Origin: JAPLDB01 sp038230515
GTDB taxonomy: Bacteria; Bacteroidota; Bacteroidia; AKYH767-A; 2013-40CM-41-45
NCBI GenBank assembly: GCA_038230515.1
Contig: JBBRND010000001.1
Span: 62,001 to 126,000, forward strand
Reading direction: 5' to 3'
DNA: 64,000 nucleotides
The position numbers were made by a program, and so were the translations under genes. Within the stretch, counting starts at the first letter, position 1. Every line of letters starts with the position of its first letter. Under the pieces are notes generated by a model. That model saw only the letters and a program-made list of their open reading frames with translations, was not told the DNA's origin and did not search any database. Below are positions 17,526 to 26,333 of the stretch, piece after piece.

Positions 17526-18158
17526 TCAATAATCCACACAATATGTAATCAATAAATCATCCAGCAGATTGTAATGAAGGGAATAGTTTTTATGAAAATT
17601 TTTCTTTAATACAGACGCTTTTACACCTCCGCTCGCATTGAAATCAAATGGCATAACTAAAAGATGTTCTTTAAAAATAAGTTCGCCAATGCTGTTCATT
17701 TTAAAGAGCACTTCCTTCGCTCCCCAGATCACAAATAATTTTTCAACCCGGTTTTTTCCAGTAAGAAATTTTTCTTCCTCACGAGAAACAAACTTGTTTG
17801 CAATTTTTTCGATACGCGGATGAATTCGTTCCAGGTCAATTCCTACTGTGCATTGCTCAGAAATAATTATTCCGGCAAAGCCTTTCGAATGAGAAATAGA
17901 AATGTGCACAGATGGGTTTTCCAAAAACGGTTTTCCCGATTCCTGATAGCTGATCGGTTGCTTGCAATTTAATTTTTTGAGAAGAAGCCGGATGCAAATC
18001 CATTCTTTTTTTCTTGCGATGTGGGTGAAAGAATTTAATTTAGTTAAATCATTTTCGGAAAGTGACGATTGATTGATCAGATCGCTCAACTCTTCTTCCA
18101 TTTTCCAAATGGCAAGTTGGAAATAATTTTTTTCTTCGTGGCAAAAAAAAAGTGGCAT
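17526..18158 (-). CDS. 4'-phosphopantetheinyl transferase
   Basis: The 210-residue product has the two family motifs: VGIDLERIHP at about 110 (magnesium-binding Asp and Glu) and IWGAKEVLFK at about 145. SISHSKGFAG precedes them. This is the Sfp/EntD-like double-length class, which transfers phosphopantetheine from CoA to carrier proteins. No NRPS or PKS cluster is in the window, so its carrier is unknown; acyl carrier protein is possible. Confidence 0.85.
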   Translation of the reverse strand: MPLFFCHEEKNYFQLAIWKMEEELSDLINQSSLSENDLTKLNSFTHIARKKEWICIRLLLKKLNCKQPISYQESGKPFLENPSVHISISHSKGFAGIIISEQCTVGIDLERIHPRIEKIANKFVSREEEKFLTGKNRVEKLFVIWGAKEVLFKMNSIGELIFKEHLLVMPFDFNASGGVKASVLKKNFHKNYSLHYNLLDDLLITYCVDY

Positions 18159-18173
18159 CGGCAGTGGAAAAAT

Positions 18174-18752
18174 TTATTTCGCGTAAAACCCCATCTCCTC
18201 AATATGCTCCCTTACTTTTTCAGGAAGCATGTATCGCACATCTTTTTTCGCACGGATGTTTTCGCGAATAAATGTTGCAGAAATTTCCATGACGGGAACT
18301 TCTTTAATCATTTTTACTTTTGGATGAATGTGCCACTTTGTTGTTTCTACTTTCAGCCGGGGATAAACGTAAACCATGCACTCCGATAAAATTTTCTCAT
18401 GATTTCTCCACTTATCAAATGTGCCTAGGTTATCTTCGCCTAAAATGAGAACGAATTCATCCGCAGGAAATTTTTCTTTGAGATAATTAATCGTGTTGAT
18501 TGTGTAGCTCGGCTTTGTGAGCAGGAATTCAATATCGCTTGCTTTGATTTTTTTATTTTCTCCGATGGCACGTTTCACCATTTCGAGCCGATTGTAATTC
18601 TGAAGAATTTCATGATCGGGTTTTAAGGGATTGCGCGGAGACACAACCATCCATACTTGTTCAAGGTCGGTGAACTCTGCCATGTAACCGGCAATGACCA
18701 TGTGCCCGATGTGAACGGGATTAAAAGAGCCTGGATAAAGACCAATCTTCAT
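18174..18752 (-). CDS. nadD: Nicotinate-nucleotide adenylyltransferase NadD
   Basis: The 192-residue product starts MKIGLYPGSFNPVHIGHM, where GSFNPVHIGH is the nucleotidyltransferase motif. It also has VVSPRNPLKP and ISATFIRENI near the C terminus (ISSTxIR motif). NadD makes NaAD from nicotinate mononucleotide and ATP in NAD synthesis. The longer frame from 18818 adds 22 residues that overlap gmk and look like spacer sequence, so ATG 18752 is chosen. Confidence 0.93.
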   Translation of the reverse strand: MKIGLYPGSFNPVHIGHMVIAGYMAEFTDLEQVWMVVSPRNPLKPDHEILQNYNRLEMVKRAIGENKKIKASDIEFLLTKPSYTINTINYLKEKFPADEFVLILGEDNLGTFDKWRNHEKILSECMVYVYPRLKVETTKWHIHPKVKMIKEVPVMEISATFIRENIRAKKDVRYMLPEKVREHIEEMGFYAK

Positions 18753-18807
18753 TTCAGATTCTTGATTTCGGATTGAAAACCATTTGAGATTGAGGATTTG
18801 AGAAAAA

Positions 18808-19377
18808 TTACGATTCAAGAAATTCGGTCACCAATATTTTTGCTTGTGTAAGAGCGCAATCCAGATTGTCATTCACAATAATGTGATCAAACAGATTTGC
18901 ATACGTTAATTCTTTTTCTGCTTTTGCAATCCGTACAGCAAGCGATTCTACTGATTCGGTATTTCGTTCGGTCAATCTTTTCCGGAGCGCTTCTACCGAT
19001 GGTGGCTCTACAAACACTGCCAGCAACTGATGGCCATAAATTTTTTTGATACTCAATCCGCCTTCTACATCCACATCAAATACTACTGCTTTATTTTGTT
19101 TCCAGATTTTTTCTACTTCCGATTTTAAGGTGCCGTAAAACAAATCGGTATAAACTTCTTCCCACTCTACAAATTCATCGGCAGCAATTTTTTTTTTGAA
19201 TTCTTCTACTGATAAAAAATGATAATCCCTGCGATCAACTTCAGTAGTTCGTTTATTTCTAGTGGTTGCCGACACTGAAAAACTCAACTGCGAAAAATTT
19301 TCAAGCAGGTGTTTTGTGATGGTTGTTTTACCACTGCCCGATGGTCCGCAGAACAAAATAAGTTTACCTGTCACCAT
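18808..19377 (-). CDS. gmk: Guanylate kinase
   Basis: The 189-residue product has the P-loop FCGPSGSGKTT at residue 9, SVSATTRNKR at about 34 and YGTLKSEVEK at about 80, all diagnostic for guanylate kinase (GMP + ATP to GDP + ADP). Length is normal. The gene lies between yicC and nadD, all on the minus strand with short gaps, so they may form an operon. Confidence 0.94.
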   Translation of the reverse strand: MVTGKLILFCGPSGSGKTTITKHLLENFSQLSFSVSATTRNKRTTEVDRRDYHFLSVEEFKKKIAADEFVEWEEVYTDLFYGTLKSEVEKIWKQNKAVVFDVDVEGGLSIKKIYGHQLLAVFVEPPSVEALRKRLTERNTESVESLAVRIAKAEKELTYANLFDHIIVNDNLDCALTQAKILVTEFLES

Positions 19378-19412
19378 CCGTATAACTAATAACGATTAAC
19401 GTATAACGGGAT

Positions 19413-20285
19413 TTAAAGTATGTTCATCATTAACTCCTTTATCTTCTCCAGTTCATCTTTCATTTGTACTACGAACTTCTGCATCATCGCATCGTTCGCT
19501 TTTGCACCGAGCGTGTTTATCTCGCGTCCCATCTCCTGCGTGATGAATCCTATTTTTTTTCCGTTACTCTGGGGGTCATTCATCGTTTCAAGAAAATAAA
19601 GGCAATGACTTCTTAGCCGCACTTTCTCCTCAGTAATGTCCATCTTCTCCAAATAATAAAGTACCTCTTGTTCAAAGCGGTTTTTGTCAACGGCATCTTT
19701 TGCTGCACTTTCCTTCATCTGATCAGCAAGACGTTTGCGAATGTTCTCAATGCGCCCTGCTTCGAGTGGCTCTACTTTTTTCAGATTATCTTCAATGGCA
19801 TCAATGCGTTCGCGCAAATCCTTCTCCATAAATTTTCCTTCCTTGTCGCGAAAAATGTTGAAGGCATTGATTGCCTGCTGCAGCGCGAGTTTGATTTGCA
19901 CAAATTCTTCTTCGTCAAAATTTTCTACTTCCATATTCAATGAATCGGGTAGGCGGAGAATGGTGCCGAGGTAATCGTCCGTGCTTATCTGCAATTCCTC
20001 GTTTAAGGATTTCAGCTCTGCGTAGTACTGCCGCACAATGTCTTTATTGATGAGCGATTTGCGCTGCGGCTCCGATGAATCAATGCTGATGTACACCTCC
20101 ACCTTACCGCGCTCCAGCTCGCGGCTAAGCATGGTGCGCATTTCCATGTCCTTCTCTTTGTAAGCAGAAGGCACACGAAGCGTGAGATCAAAAAACTTGC
20201 TGTTGAGCGAGCGGATATCAACAGAAACGGTTTTGCTGCCGAACTCTACCACAGCATTGCCGAAACCGGTCATTGAACGAATCAT
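19413..20285 (-). CDS. YicC family endoribonuclease
   Basis: The 290-residue product starts MIRSMTGFGNAV, the conserved YicC N terminus, and ends with GREINTLGAKANDAMMQKFV, the DUF1732 motif with conserved Glu residues. YicC-type proteins are metal-dependent RNases implicated in RNA turnover. The yicC-gmk pair is widely conserved and is seen here, 35 bases apart. Confidence 0.92.
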   Translation of the reverse strand: MIRSMTGFGNAVVEFGSKTVSVDIRSLNSKFFDLTLRVPSAYKEKDMEMRTMLSRELERGKVEVYISIDSSEPQRKSLINKDIVRQYYAELKSLNEELQISTDDYLGTILRLPDSLNMEVENFDEEEFVQIKLALQQAINAFNIFRDKEGKFMEKDLRERIDAIEDNLKKVEPLEAGRIENIRKRLADQMKESAAKDAVDKNRFEQEVLYYLEKMDITEEKVRLRSHCLYFLETMNDPQSNGKKIGFITQEMGREINTLGAKANDAMMQKFVVQMKDELEKIKELMMNIL

Positions 20286-20395
20286 AAAAAAAATATTTGT
20301 TGCTGCAATATTACATAAACCATCTTACTTGGTAAATCGCAGTTTGTTTTTGCGCGCAACAAGACTGTGCATTTTATTTATGAAGTTGGTTAATA

Positions 20396-20460
20396 CCCCG
20401 CAGCTCTGCTGCGGAAATAGATTGTTTCCTTTTGATACCTCGAAGCTCTGCTTCGGGGTA
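20396..20460. repeat. Two related short palindromes (REP-like)
   Basis: CCGCAGC-TCT-GCTGCGG (20398-20414) and CGAAGC-TCT-GCTTCG (20441-20455, extended by TACCT/GGGTA to an 11-bp stem at 20436-20460) share the pattern 'xxAGCTCTGCTxx' and a flanking CCCC or GGGG. They sit 31 bases apart between yicC and a short ORF. They resemble dispersed extragenic palindromes rather than terminators, as no T run follows either one. Confidence 0.6.
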
Positions 20461-20618
20461 ATTCATTGAAGGGAAACATTTTCTACTTTTGGTGTGATGT
20501 GGAACAGAGAAGATATTCTTCCTTTGATAAAAGTTTATTGTCCTTTAAAATCCCATGGATAAAATTATTGAGATAAAATTATCGTTGCAACGGTCTCTGT
20601 TGGGAAATAGAAGTTCTC
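20461..20618 (+). other. Promoter-like box with truncated 21-codon ORF
   Basis: A good -7 box (TACTTTTG, 20484-20491) is followed five bases later by ATG 20497. The frame reads MWNREDILPLIKVYC and stops at 20562 after 21 residues. This looks like the beginning of a gene whose remainder has been lost, or a small peptide gene. Nothing else is seen before the next ORF. Confidence 0.3.
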
Positions 20619-20873
20619 ATGCAAAAGCAATCTGTTGTGATTGGGGTGATTGTCTTACTTTTTTTTCACATCATAATTTATATTGATATAGAATCTAATT
20701 CAGAAGAGCGAGAATTGCTTGATTGCATTATGACAGAATTTGCATGTGGCTTTCCTGAAATACAGAATTACAAAGAAGAATTAGTGTTTTCAAAAGAGCC
20801 ATTTGAGAACCTCAATAAATTAAAATCAGTAATATTTTGGCGAAACGAACTCCCTGTTTTTAATCGCAAGTAA
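20619..20873 (+). CDS. Short hypothetical membrane protein
   Basis: The 84-residue frame has one N-terminal hydrophobic segment (residues 6-22) and a mixed-charge tail. No family is recognised. It is followed within 15 bases by a strong terminator, which supports it being transcribed. It could still be a chance frame or a remnant linked with the truncated ORF just upstream. Confidence 0.35.
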   Translation: MQKQSVVIGVIVLLFFHIIIYIDIESNSEERELLDCIMTEFACGFPEIQNYKEELVFSKEPFENLNKLKSVIFWRNELPVFNRK

Positions 20874-20885
20874 GCCCCCCAAAAA

Positions 20886-20923
20886 AAAATTCCCCTCCCG
20901 AAAATTTTCAGGAAGGGAATTTT
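20886..20923. terminator. Bidirectional intrinsic terminator
   Basis: Outer stem AAAATTCCC (20886-20894) pairs with GGGAATTTT (20915-20923), and an inner GAAAA/TTTTC pairing closes the hairpin. A T-rich run follows on the plus strand, and on the minus strand the nine-base A run reads as T's. It separates the short plus-strand ORF from the convergent gene at 20944. Confidence 0.7.
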
Positions 20924-20943
20924 ATTTTCTTATCAAACTAAAT

Positions 20944-21615
20944 TTAACTGATGATAAACGACAGCGCAACACTTGGCGGACCTTGTTCACCGCGTGCGTT
21001 TTCATAATTTGTAATCAGGTATGCACGAGCGCCTTCCTGTTCGGGCGCAAATACTAGATCGTAAATAGTGTAGCCTACGGTTTCGAGTGCATCATATTGT
21101 TCCGGCTTGGGTGCGGGATCCGCTGAGCCAACTACCGCCAGTTTTCTATCTATCTTGGCGACATCCTGCGGCATGGCAGTTTCTTTTTCATGCGGAGGAT
21201 TTGGGTTGTTCGTAAAAATTTTTGCAACTAAGTGAGTTGACTTTATCACAGAGTTAGCAGGCGCAAAAGCCGGGCGCGGCACATGCCCGCGGTGTGCAGC
21301 ATCTACATGTATATGCAACGTTGATATATCGGCACCGGTTAAAGTTACTGCCTTGTTCAGTTTTATCTGTTGCTTAACTCCCGCAATAAACGGATGGAAG
21401 TGGCTATACAGTTCATTTATATCAAATACGCTTTGCTCGGTGTGAGTAGCGGGTGATACATAAAGCGGATACTTTATATTCCAATCGCTCAGAAAATTGT
21501 CTCCTTGAGTAACCTGTCCGGAATCTTCTTTCAGATGAGCAGCTTTGGAGTTAATGTAAGGCATGGAAGCATTTACTTCCGTATTAAAATCGGCAAGCTT
21601 TTGAGATAGTTTCAT
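20944..21615 (-). CDS. Uncharacterised cytosolic protein
   Basis: The 223-residue product has no signal peptide or membrane segment. The C-terminal third (YLITNYENARGEQGPPSVAL, then SFIIS) resembles the last strands of a fibronectin type III-like fold, a pattern seen in other uncharacterised Bacteroidota proteins. The middle has HIHVDAAHRGHVPRP, which is rich in His, with no enzyme signature. Single gene between a terminator and a 21-bp repeat array. Function unknown. Confidence 0.65.
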   Translation of the reverse strand: MKLSQKLADFNTEVNASMPYINSKAAHLKEDSGQVTQGDNFLSDWNIKYPLYVSPATHTEQSVFDINELYSHFHPFIAGVKQQIKLNKAVTLTGADISTLHIHVDAAHRGHVPRPAFAPANSVIKSTHLVAKIFTNNPNPPHEKETAMPQDVAKIDRKLAVVGSADPAPKPEQYDALETVGYTIYDLVFAPEQEGARAYLITNYENARGEQGPPSVALSFIIS

Positions 21616-21780
21616 AGATGTTAATTTAGTTAGATTTAAAATTTAGGGCGCAATTTTATTAAAAAGGAAAAATCCAAAGAAAGACTTTAACACAGTTTAA
21701 CAACCTTGGATTTGCATCCGGCCAGCACATTCCCTTTTAGGGATTTGATTTTACAAAAACATCGAAAAAAGCATATTTTT

Positions 21781-21897
21781 GAAGAATGTGGCCATTCTGG
21801 AAGGTGTGAGAACCATTCTCACGGGTTCAGGAATCATTTTCAGACCGGTGAGAATCATTCCCGAAGGTTCGAGAATCATTCGTTGATTCCTCTTGAA
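21781..21897. repeat. 21-bp tandem array 1 (upstream of ileS)
   Basis: Five degenerate units. The tetramer CATT recurs at 21793, 21814, 21835, 21856 and 21877, exactly 21 bases apart each time. The core of each unit is a short dyad, clearest as GAATCATTC and in the second unit as GTGAGAA-CCA-TTCTCAC. The array ends 78 bases before the ileS promoter box. No open coding signal explains it. Confidence 0.85.
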
Positions 21898-21974
21898 TCT
21901 TTTTTCATCGGAAAACAGGACTCTCAATCCACGAAGTTTCGCATGGTTCTGATAGCCCGTCTGTAGAAAAAAGT

Positions 21975-21982
21975 TACTTTTG
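21975..21982 (+). promoter_or_regulatory. Promoter -7 box for ileS
   Basis: TACTTTTG matches TAnnTTTG and lies 16 bases before the ileS ATG. Confidence 0.5.
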
Positions 21983-21998
21983 CATCCCTTTTTTACAA

Positions 21999-24900
21999 AT
22001 GGCGGGCGAACAAAAAATATATCCGGAGTTCAAACAGCTTAACCTTCCGCTGATCGGGAAAGAGATTCTCGGTTTCTGGGAGAAGGAGAAGATTTTTGAA
22101 AAAAGCATTTCCTCGCGTGAGGGAAAGCCGGCTTATGTATTTTATGAGGGTCCGCCAAGCGCAAACGGAATGCCGGGCATTCATCACGTAATGGCGCGCA
22201 CCATCAAAGATATTTTCTGCCGCTATCACACACTTAAAGGAGAAAAAGTTGAACGCAAAGGCGGATGGGATACTCACGGATTGCCTATTGAATTAAGCGT
22301 TGAGAAAACGCTTGGCATAAAGAAGGACGACATCGGCAAAAAAATTTCTGTTGAAGATTACAACAAGGCGTGTCGCACCGAGGTGATGAAGTACAAGGAA
22401 AAGTGGGACGAGGTAACGCGCATTATGGGTTACTGGGTTGATCTGAAACATCCATACATAACTTACGAGAACAATTACATTGAATCTGTCTGGTGGATTC
22501 TGAAAGAACTTTACAAAAAAAATCTTCTTTACAAGGGTTATACAATACAGCCATATTCGCCTGCTGCAGGAACCGGCTTGAGTTCACATGAGTTGAATCA
22601 GCCTGGTACTTATAAGCCGATAAAGGATACTACAATCGTTGCACAGTTTAAACTGCACAAAGACAAAAGTGTTGATGAAATCGCGGGATCAAATGCGTTC
22701 CCAAAAGTTCCATCGAATGAAGATATTTTCTTCTTAGCATGGACAACAACTCCATGGACACTGCCTTCAAATACCGCTCTAGCAGTTGGTAGATTGATAA
22801 AATATGTTTTAATTAAATCATATAATCCGTATTCCGGTAAAGTTATAAATGTAATTCTTGCCAAAGATTTGCAGAATAAATTCTTCCCCGAAAAAAATCA
22901 AGAGTTAATATTCGATGACTATAAAATTGGCGATAAACAAATTCCGCTTAGGGTTCTAGAAGAGTTTGATGGAAATTTTTTGCACAACCTTGAGTACGAG
23001 CAATTATTGCCTTATGTACAACCAACAGATGGCGATGCTTTCAAAGTTGTGCTCGGGGATTTTGTTACCACTGATGACGGAACGGGAATTGTTCACATCG
23101 CACCAAGTTTTGGTGCTGATGATTTTCGCACGGCAAAACAAAACGGACTTGGCTCCCTCACGCTTGTTGACAAGCAAGGACGATTTACTTCGGAAGTAAC
23201 TGATTTCGCAAATGAGTTTGTGAAGGAACAATACCTGACGGATGAAGAAAAAGAAACCGAACGGAAAAAACAGGGAGGTGAAAAATATCTAACTGTTGAT
23301 GAACGCATCTCCATCAAGCTGAAGAAAGAGAATAAAGCATTCAAGGTAGAAAAGTACGAACACAACTATCCTCATTGCTGGCGCACGGATAAGCCGATAC
23401 TCTATTATCCGCTTGACTCTTGGTTTGTACGCACAACTGCGTGCAAGCAACGCATGATAGAACTCAACAACACGATCAACTGGAAACCGGAAGCAACAGG
23501 TACCGGACGTTTCGGAAACTGGTTAGAGAATTTAGTTGACTGGAATCTTTCGCGTTCACGCTTTTGGGGAATTCCGCTTCCTCTTTGGCGCACAGAAGAT
23601 GGCAAAGAAGAAATCTGCATGGGCTCTGTTGAAGAATTGCATAGTGAGATTGAAAAATCAATCGCTGCTGGTTTTATTAAGTCGAATCCGATCCCGGCAG
23701 ATAATAGCAAACATCAATCGGAATTTGATTTACACAAACCATACATAGACAATATAATTCTTGTTTCTGCATCAGGTAAAAAGATGACGCGAGAATCTGA
23801 TTTGATTGATGTGTGGTTCGACAGCGGCTCCATGCCTTATGCGCAGTGGCATTATCCTTTCGAGAACAAAGACGTTTTCAAAAATAATTTTCCCGCGGAT
23901 TTTATTGCCGAAGGTGTTGATCAAACCCGCGGATGGTTTTTCACATTGCATGCAATTGCAACAATGGTGTTTGATTCTGTTGCTTTCAAAAATGTAGTGA
24001 GCAATGGACTTGTACTCGACAAGAACGGGAACAAAATGAGCAAGCGCCTTGGCAACGGTGTTGATCCATTTTCGACCATTGAAAAATACGGACCAGATGC
24101 TGTGCGTTGGTACTTGGTTACAAATGCATCCACGTGGGACAATCTCAAGTTTGATATCGAAGGTGTAGCCGAAAAGCAACGCTCGCTTTTCGGAACACTT
24201 TATAATACCTACGCATTCTTCGCTCTCTACGCCAACATTGATGGGTTTGAGGTTTCGGAAAAAAATAAAATTCCGTTTGAAAATAAAAGTGAGCTCGACC
24301 GCTGGATACTTTCCTGTCTTCATAGTTTAATAGAAGATGTTTCAAAAGCATTTGATGAATACGATCCGACTCCTGCTGGGCGCGCCATTGAAAAATTTGT
24401 TTCTGAAGATTTAAGCAACTGGTATGTTCGGCTTTCGAGAAGAAGATTCTGGAAAGGAGAAATGAGCGATGATAAAAAAGCGGCTTATGAAACTCTATAT
24501 AAGTGTTTGATTACTGTGGCACAACTCATGAGTCCGATCGCTCCATTTTTTGCTGAATGGCTTTACAAAAATTTATCGGGCATGGAATCTTCTGTTCATC
24601 TTTCTTATCTGCTAACGTCTGGCGAAAAAATAATTGACAAGGAACTTGAAGAAAGAATGGAGATTGCGCAGAAGATCACTTCCATGATTTTATCAATCAG
24701 GAAAAAAGAAAACCTGCGCGTACGTCAACCATTACAGCGCATACAAATTCCTGTGCTTGATGATTCATTCAAAAATAACGTTGAGAAAATAAAAGAGCTG
24801 ATCTTATCAGAAGTAAATGTGAAGCAGCTTGAGTTTGTGGATGAGAAAACAACAAACATCACAAAAAATCTGAAACTGAATTTTAAAACGCTCGGAAAAA

Positions 24901-25391
24901 AATACGGCAAGCTGATGAAAACAATTCAGCAACATGCGGTAGAAAATTCAAGAGCAATTATTGATTCGGTTGAAAAAAATTCTCAATACGAAACGGTGAT
25001 TGAAAATGAAACGGTAGTGTTGGTAGGCGCTGATGTTGAAATTATTCCCGTTGATCTGCCGGGCTGGAAAGTTGCAAATGACGGGGCAATTACTGTTGCT
25101 CTTGATGTGACCATTTCGCCAGAATTGCGCGAAGAGGGGTTGGCGAGAGAATTCGTTAACCGTATCCAAAACCTGCGAAAAGACAGGGGTTTTGAGGTCA
25201 CAGATATGATCGATTTAAGAGTGTTAAACCACGAGGGAATCAAAAATTCCCTGCTAAACAATAAAAACTATATTTGCGCGGAAATTTTAGCAACCTCCTT
25301 CGAAATCGTAGAAACGATGGTGTCTTCAGAGGCAGTATCGGTTGATGTTGATGAACATATCTCCACCCTTGTTACTATAAATAAAAATTAA
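21999..25391 (+). CDS. ileS: Isoleucyl-tRNA synthetase
   Basis: The 1130-residue product charges tRNA(Ile). The HIGH-type motif is GIHHVMAR at about 60, followed by GWDTHGLPIE. WTTTPWTLPSNTA marks the editing domain, and the KMSKS motif is NKMSKRLGNG at about 685. Length and the DTHGLPIE form place it with the long, eukaryote-like IleRS2 class, which is often less sensitive to mupirocin; the resistance is inference. The gene is followed 12 bases later by the DksA-like gene, so they may be cotranscribed. Confidence 0.96.
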   Translation: MAGEQKIYPEFKQLNLPLIGKEILGFWEKEKIFEKSISSREGKPAYVFYEGPPSANGMPGIHHVMARTIKDIFCRYHTLKGEKVERKGGWDTHGLPIELSVEKTLGIKKDDIGKKISVEDYNKACRTEVMKYKEKWDEVTRIMGYWVDLKHPYITYENNYIESVWWILKELYKKNLLYKGYTIQPYSPAAGTGLSSHELNQPGTYKPIKDTTIVAQFKLHKDKSVDEIAGSNAFPKVPSNEDIFFLAWTTTPWTLPSNTALAVGRLIKYVLIKSYNPYSGKVINVILAKDLQNKFFPEKNQELIFDDYKIGDKQIPLRVLEEFDGNFLHNLEYEQLLPYVQPTDGDAFKVVLGDFVTTDDGTGIVHIAPSFGADDFRTAKQNGLGSLTLVDKQGRFTSEVTDFANEFVKEQYLTDEEKETERKKQGGEKYLTVDERISIKLKKENKAFKVEKYEHNYPHCWRTDKPILYYPLDSWFVRTTACKQRMIELNNTINWKPEATGTGRFGNWLENLVDWNLSRSRFWGIPLPLWRTEDGKEEICMGSVEELHSEIEKSIAAGFIKSNPIPADNSKHQSEFDLHKPYIDNIILVSASGKKMTRESDLIDVWFDSGSMPYAQWHYPFENKDVFKNNFPADFIAEGVDQTRGWFFTLHAIATMVFDSVAFKNVVSNGLVLDKNGNKMSKRLGNGVDPFSTIEKYGPDAVRWYLVTNASTWDNLKFDIEGVAEKQRSLFGTLYNTYAFFALYANIDGFEVSEKNKIPFENKSELDRWILSCLHSLIEDVSKAFDEYDPTPAGRAIEKFVSEDLSNWYVRLSRRRFWKGEMSDDKKAAYETLYKCLITVAQLMSPIAPFFAEWLYKNLSGMESSVHLSYLLTSGEKIIDKELEERMEIAQKITSMILSIRKKENLRVRQPLQRIQIPVLDDSFKNNVEKIKELILSEVNVKQLEFVDEKTTNITKNLKLNFKTLGKKYGKLMKTIQQHAVENSRAIIDSVEKNSQYETVIENETVVLVGADVEIIPVDLPGWKVANDGAITVALDVTISPELREEGLAREFVNRIQNLRKDRGFEVTDMIDLRVLNHEGIKNSLLNNKNYICAEILATSFEIVETMVSSEAVSVDVDEHISTLVTINKN

Positions 25392-25403
25392 TCCATTAAT
25401 GTA

Positions 25404-26279
25404 ATGGCAAAGAAATCTAAAAAGAAGAAGGCGAAATCAAAACCTGCGGCTAAAAAGAAAGCGCCCGCAAAAAAGGCAAAGCCCGCAGCGAAGAAGAAAA
25501 TTTCCTCAAAAGCAAAACCCGCTAGGAAAAAAGTAGCAGCTAAAAAAATAAAGCCAAGTAAGAAGATTGTCGCAAAGAAAAAGCCAGTTGCTAAAAAAGC
25601 AAAACCCTCTAAGAAAAAGGTGGCGAAGAAAAAAGTGGTGGCTAAAAAAGTTAAGCCGGATAAGAAAATTGCTGCAAAGAAACAGAAGATTGTAAAAGAG
25701 ATTGCGGAAAAAGAAGTTATGCCAACGAGTGTACTTTTTGCTCCAAGAAATTATCCAGAGAAGCCGATAAAAAAATCGAAAGTGCAAAAAGAGGAAGAGG
25801 AAACTAAACTTGTAATTCCGAATACGCCTTTGATGGCGATCAGGAAAAGAGAAGAGGTTGCTAAACTTCCTGCAAAAGGGAACGCACTTCCCGAGCAGGC
25901 TAATCGCGCGAGATATTCCGATAAAGAACTTGATGAGTTTCGAAAAATTATTGTGAAGAAAATTGATGAGGCAAAAAAAGAGCTGAACAATCTCACTCAA
26001 CAAATAACAAACGCAAACGAACACGGCACTGATGATACTGCCGGTTCGTTTAAAATGCTTGAAGACGGTAGTGAGAGCTTAGCAAAAGAAGAGGCTGGTC
26101 AGTTAGCAACGCGTCAACATAAGTTTATTGAACAGTTGGAAAATGCGCTAATGCGCATTGAAAACAAAACTTATGGCATTTGCCTGGTTACGGGAAAATT
26201 GATTCCCAAAGAACGCCTTCGCGCAGTGCCACATACCACGAAAAGTATTGAGGCGAAACTCAATCAGTATCGAGATTAA
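25404..26279 (+). CDS. DksA/TraR-like protein with lysine-alanine-rich histone-H1-like tail
   Basis: The 291-residue product has two parts. Residues 1-100 are a run of KKA/KPA/AAKK repeats resembling the tail of histone H1. Residues 160-291 match the DksA/TraR fold: a coiled coil (about 180-245) and the C-terminal MRIENKTYGICLVTGKLIPK globule. The normal four-Cys zinc finger is reduced to one Cys (GICLVTGK), as in many Bacteroidota homologues. DksA-like proteins bind the RNA polymerase secondary channel; the basic tail would add DNA or RNA binding. It lies between ileS and lspA on the same strand, an arrangement I believe is common in the phylum. Confidence 0.85.
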   Translation: MAKKSKKKKAKSKPAAKKKAPAKKAKPAAKKKISSKAKPARKKVAAKKIKPSKKIVAKKKPVAKKAKPSKKKVAKKKVVAKKVKPDKKIAAKKQKIVKEIAEKEVMPTSVLFAPRNYPEKPIKKSKVQKEEEETKLVIPNTPLMAIRKREEVAKLPAKGNALPEQANRARYSDKELDEFRKIIVKKIDEAKKELNNLTQQITNANEHGTDDTAGSFKMLEDGSESLAKEEAGQLATRQHKFIEQLENALMRIENKTYGICLVTGKLIPKERLRAVPHTTKSIEAKLNQYRD

Positions 26280-26333
26280 ATTTCAGATTCTTGAATTAGG
26301 ATTTTAGATTCGCATTCCGAAATAAATCCGAAA

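Noticed and set aside
23772..24323. 183-residue minus-strand frame inside ileS
   Set aside because: Antisense shadow of a conserved synthetase region containing the KMSKS loop.
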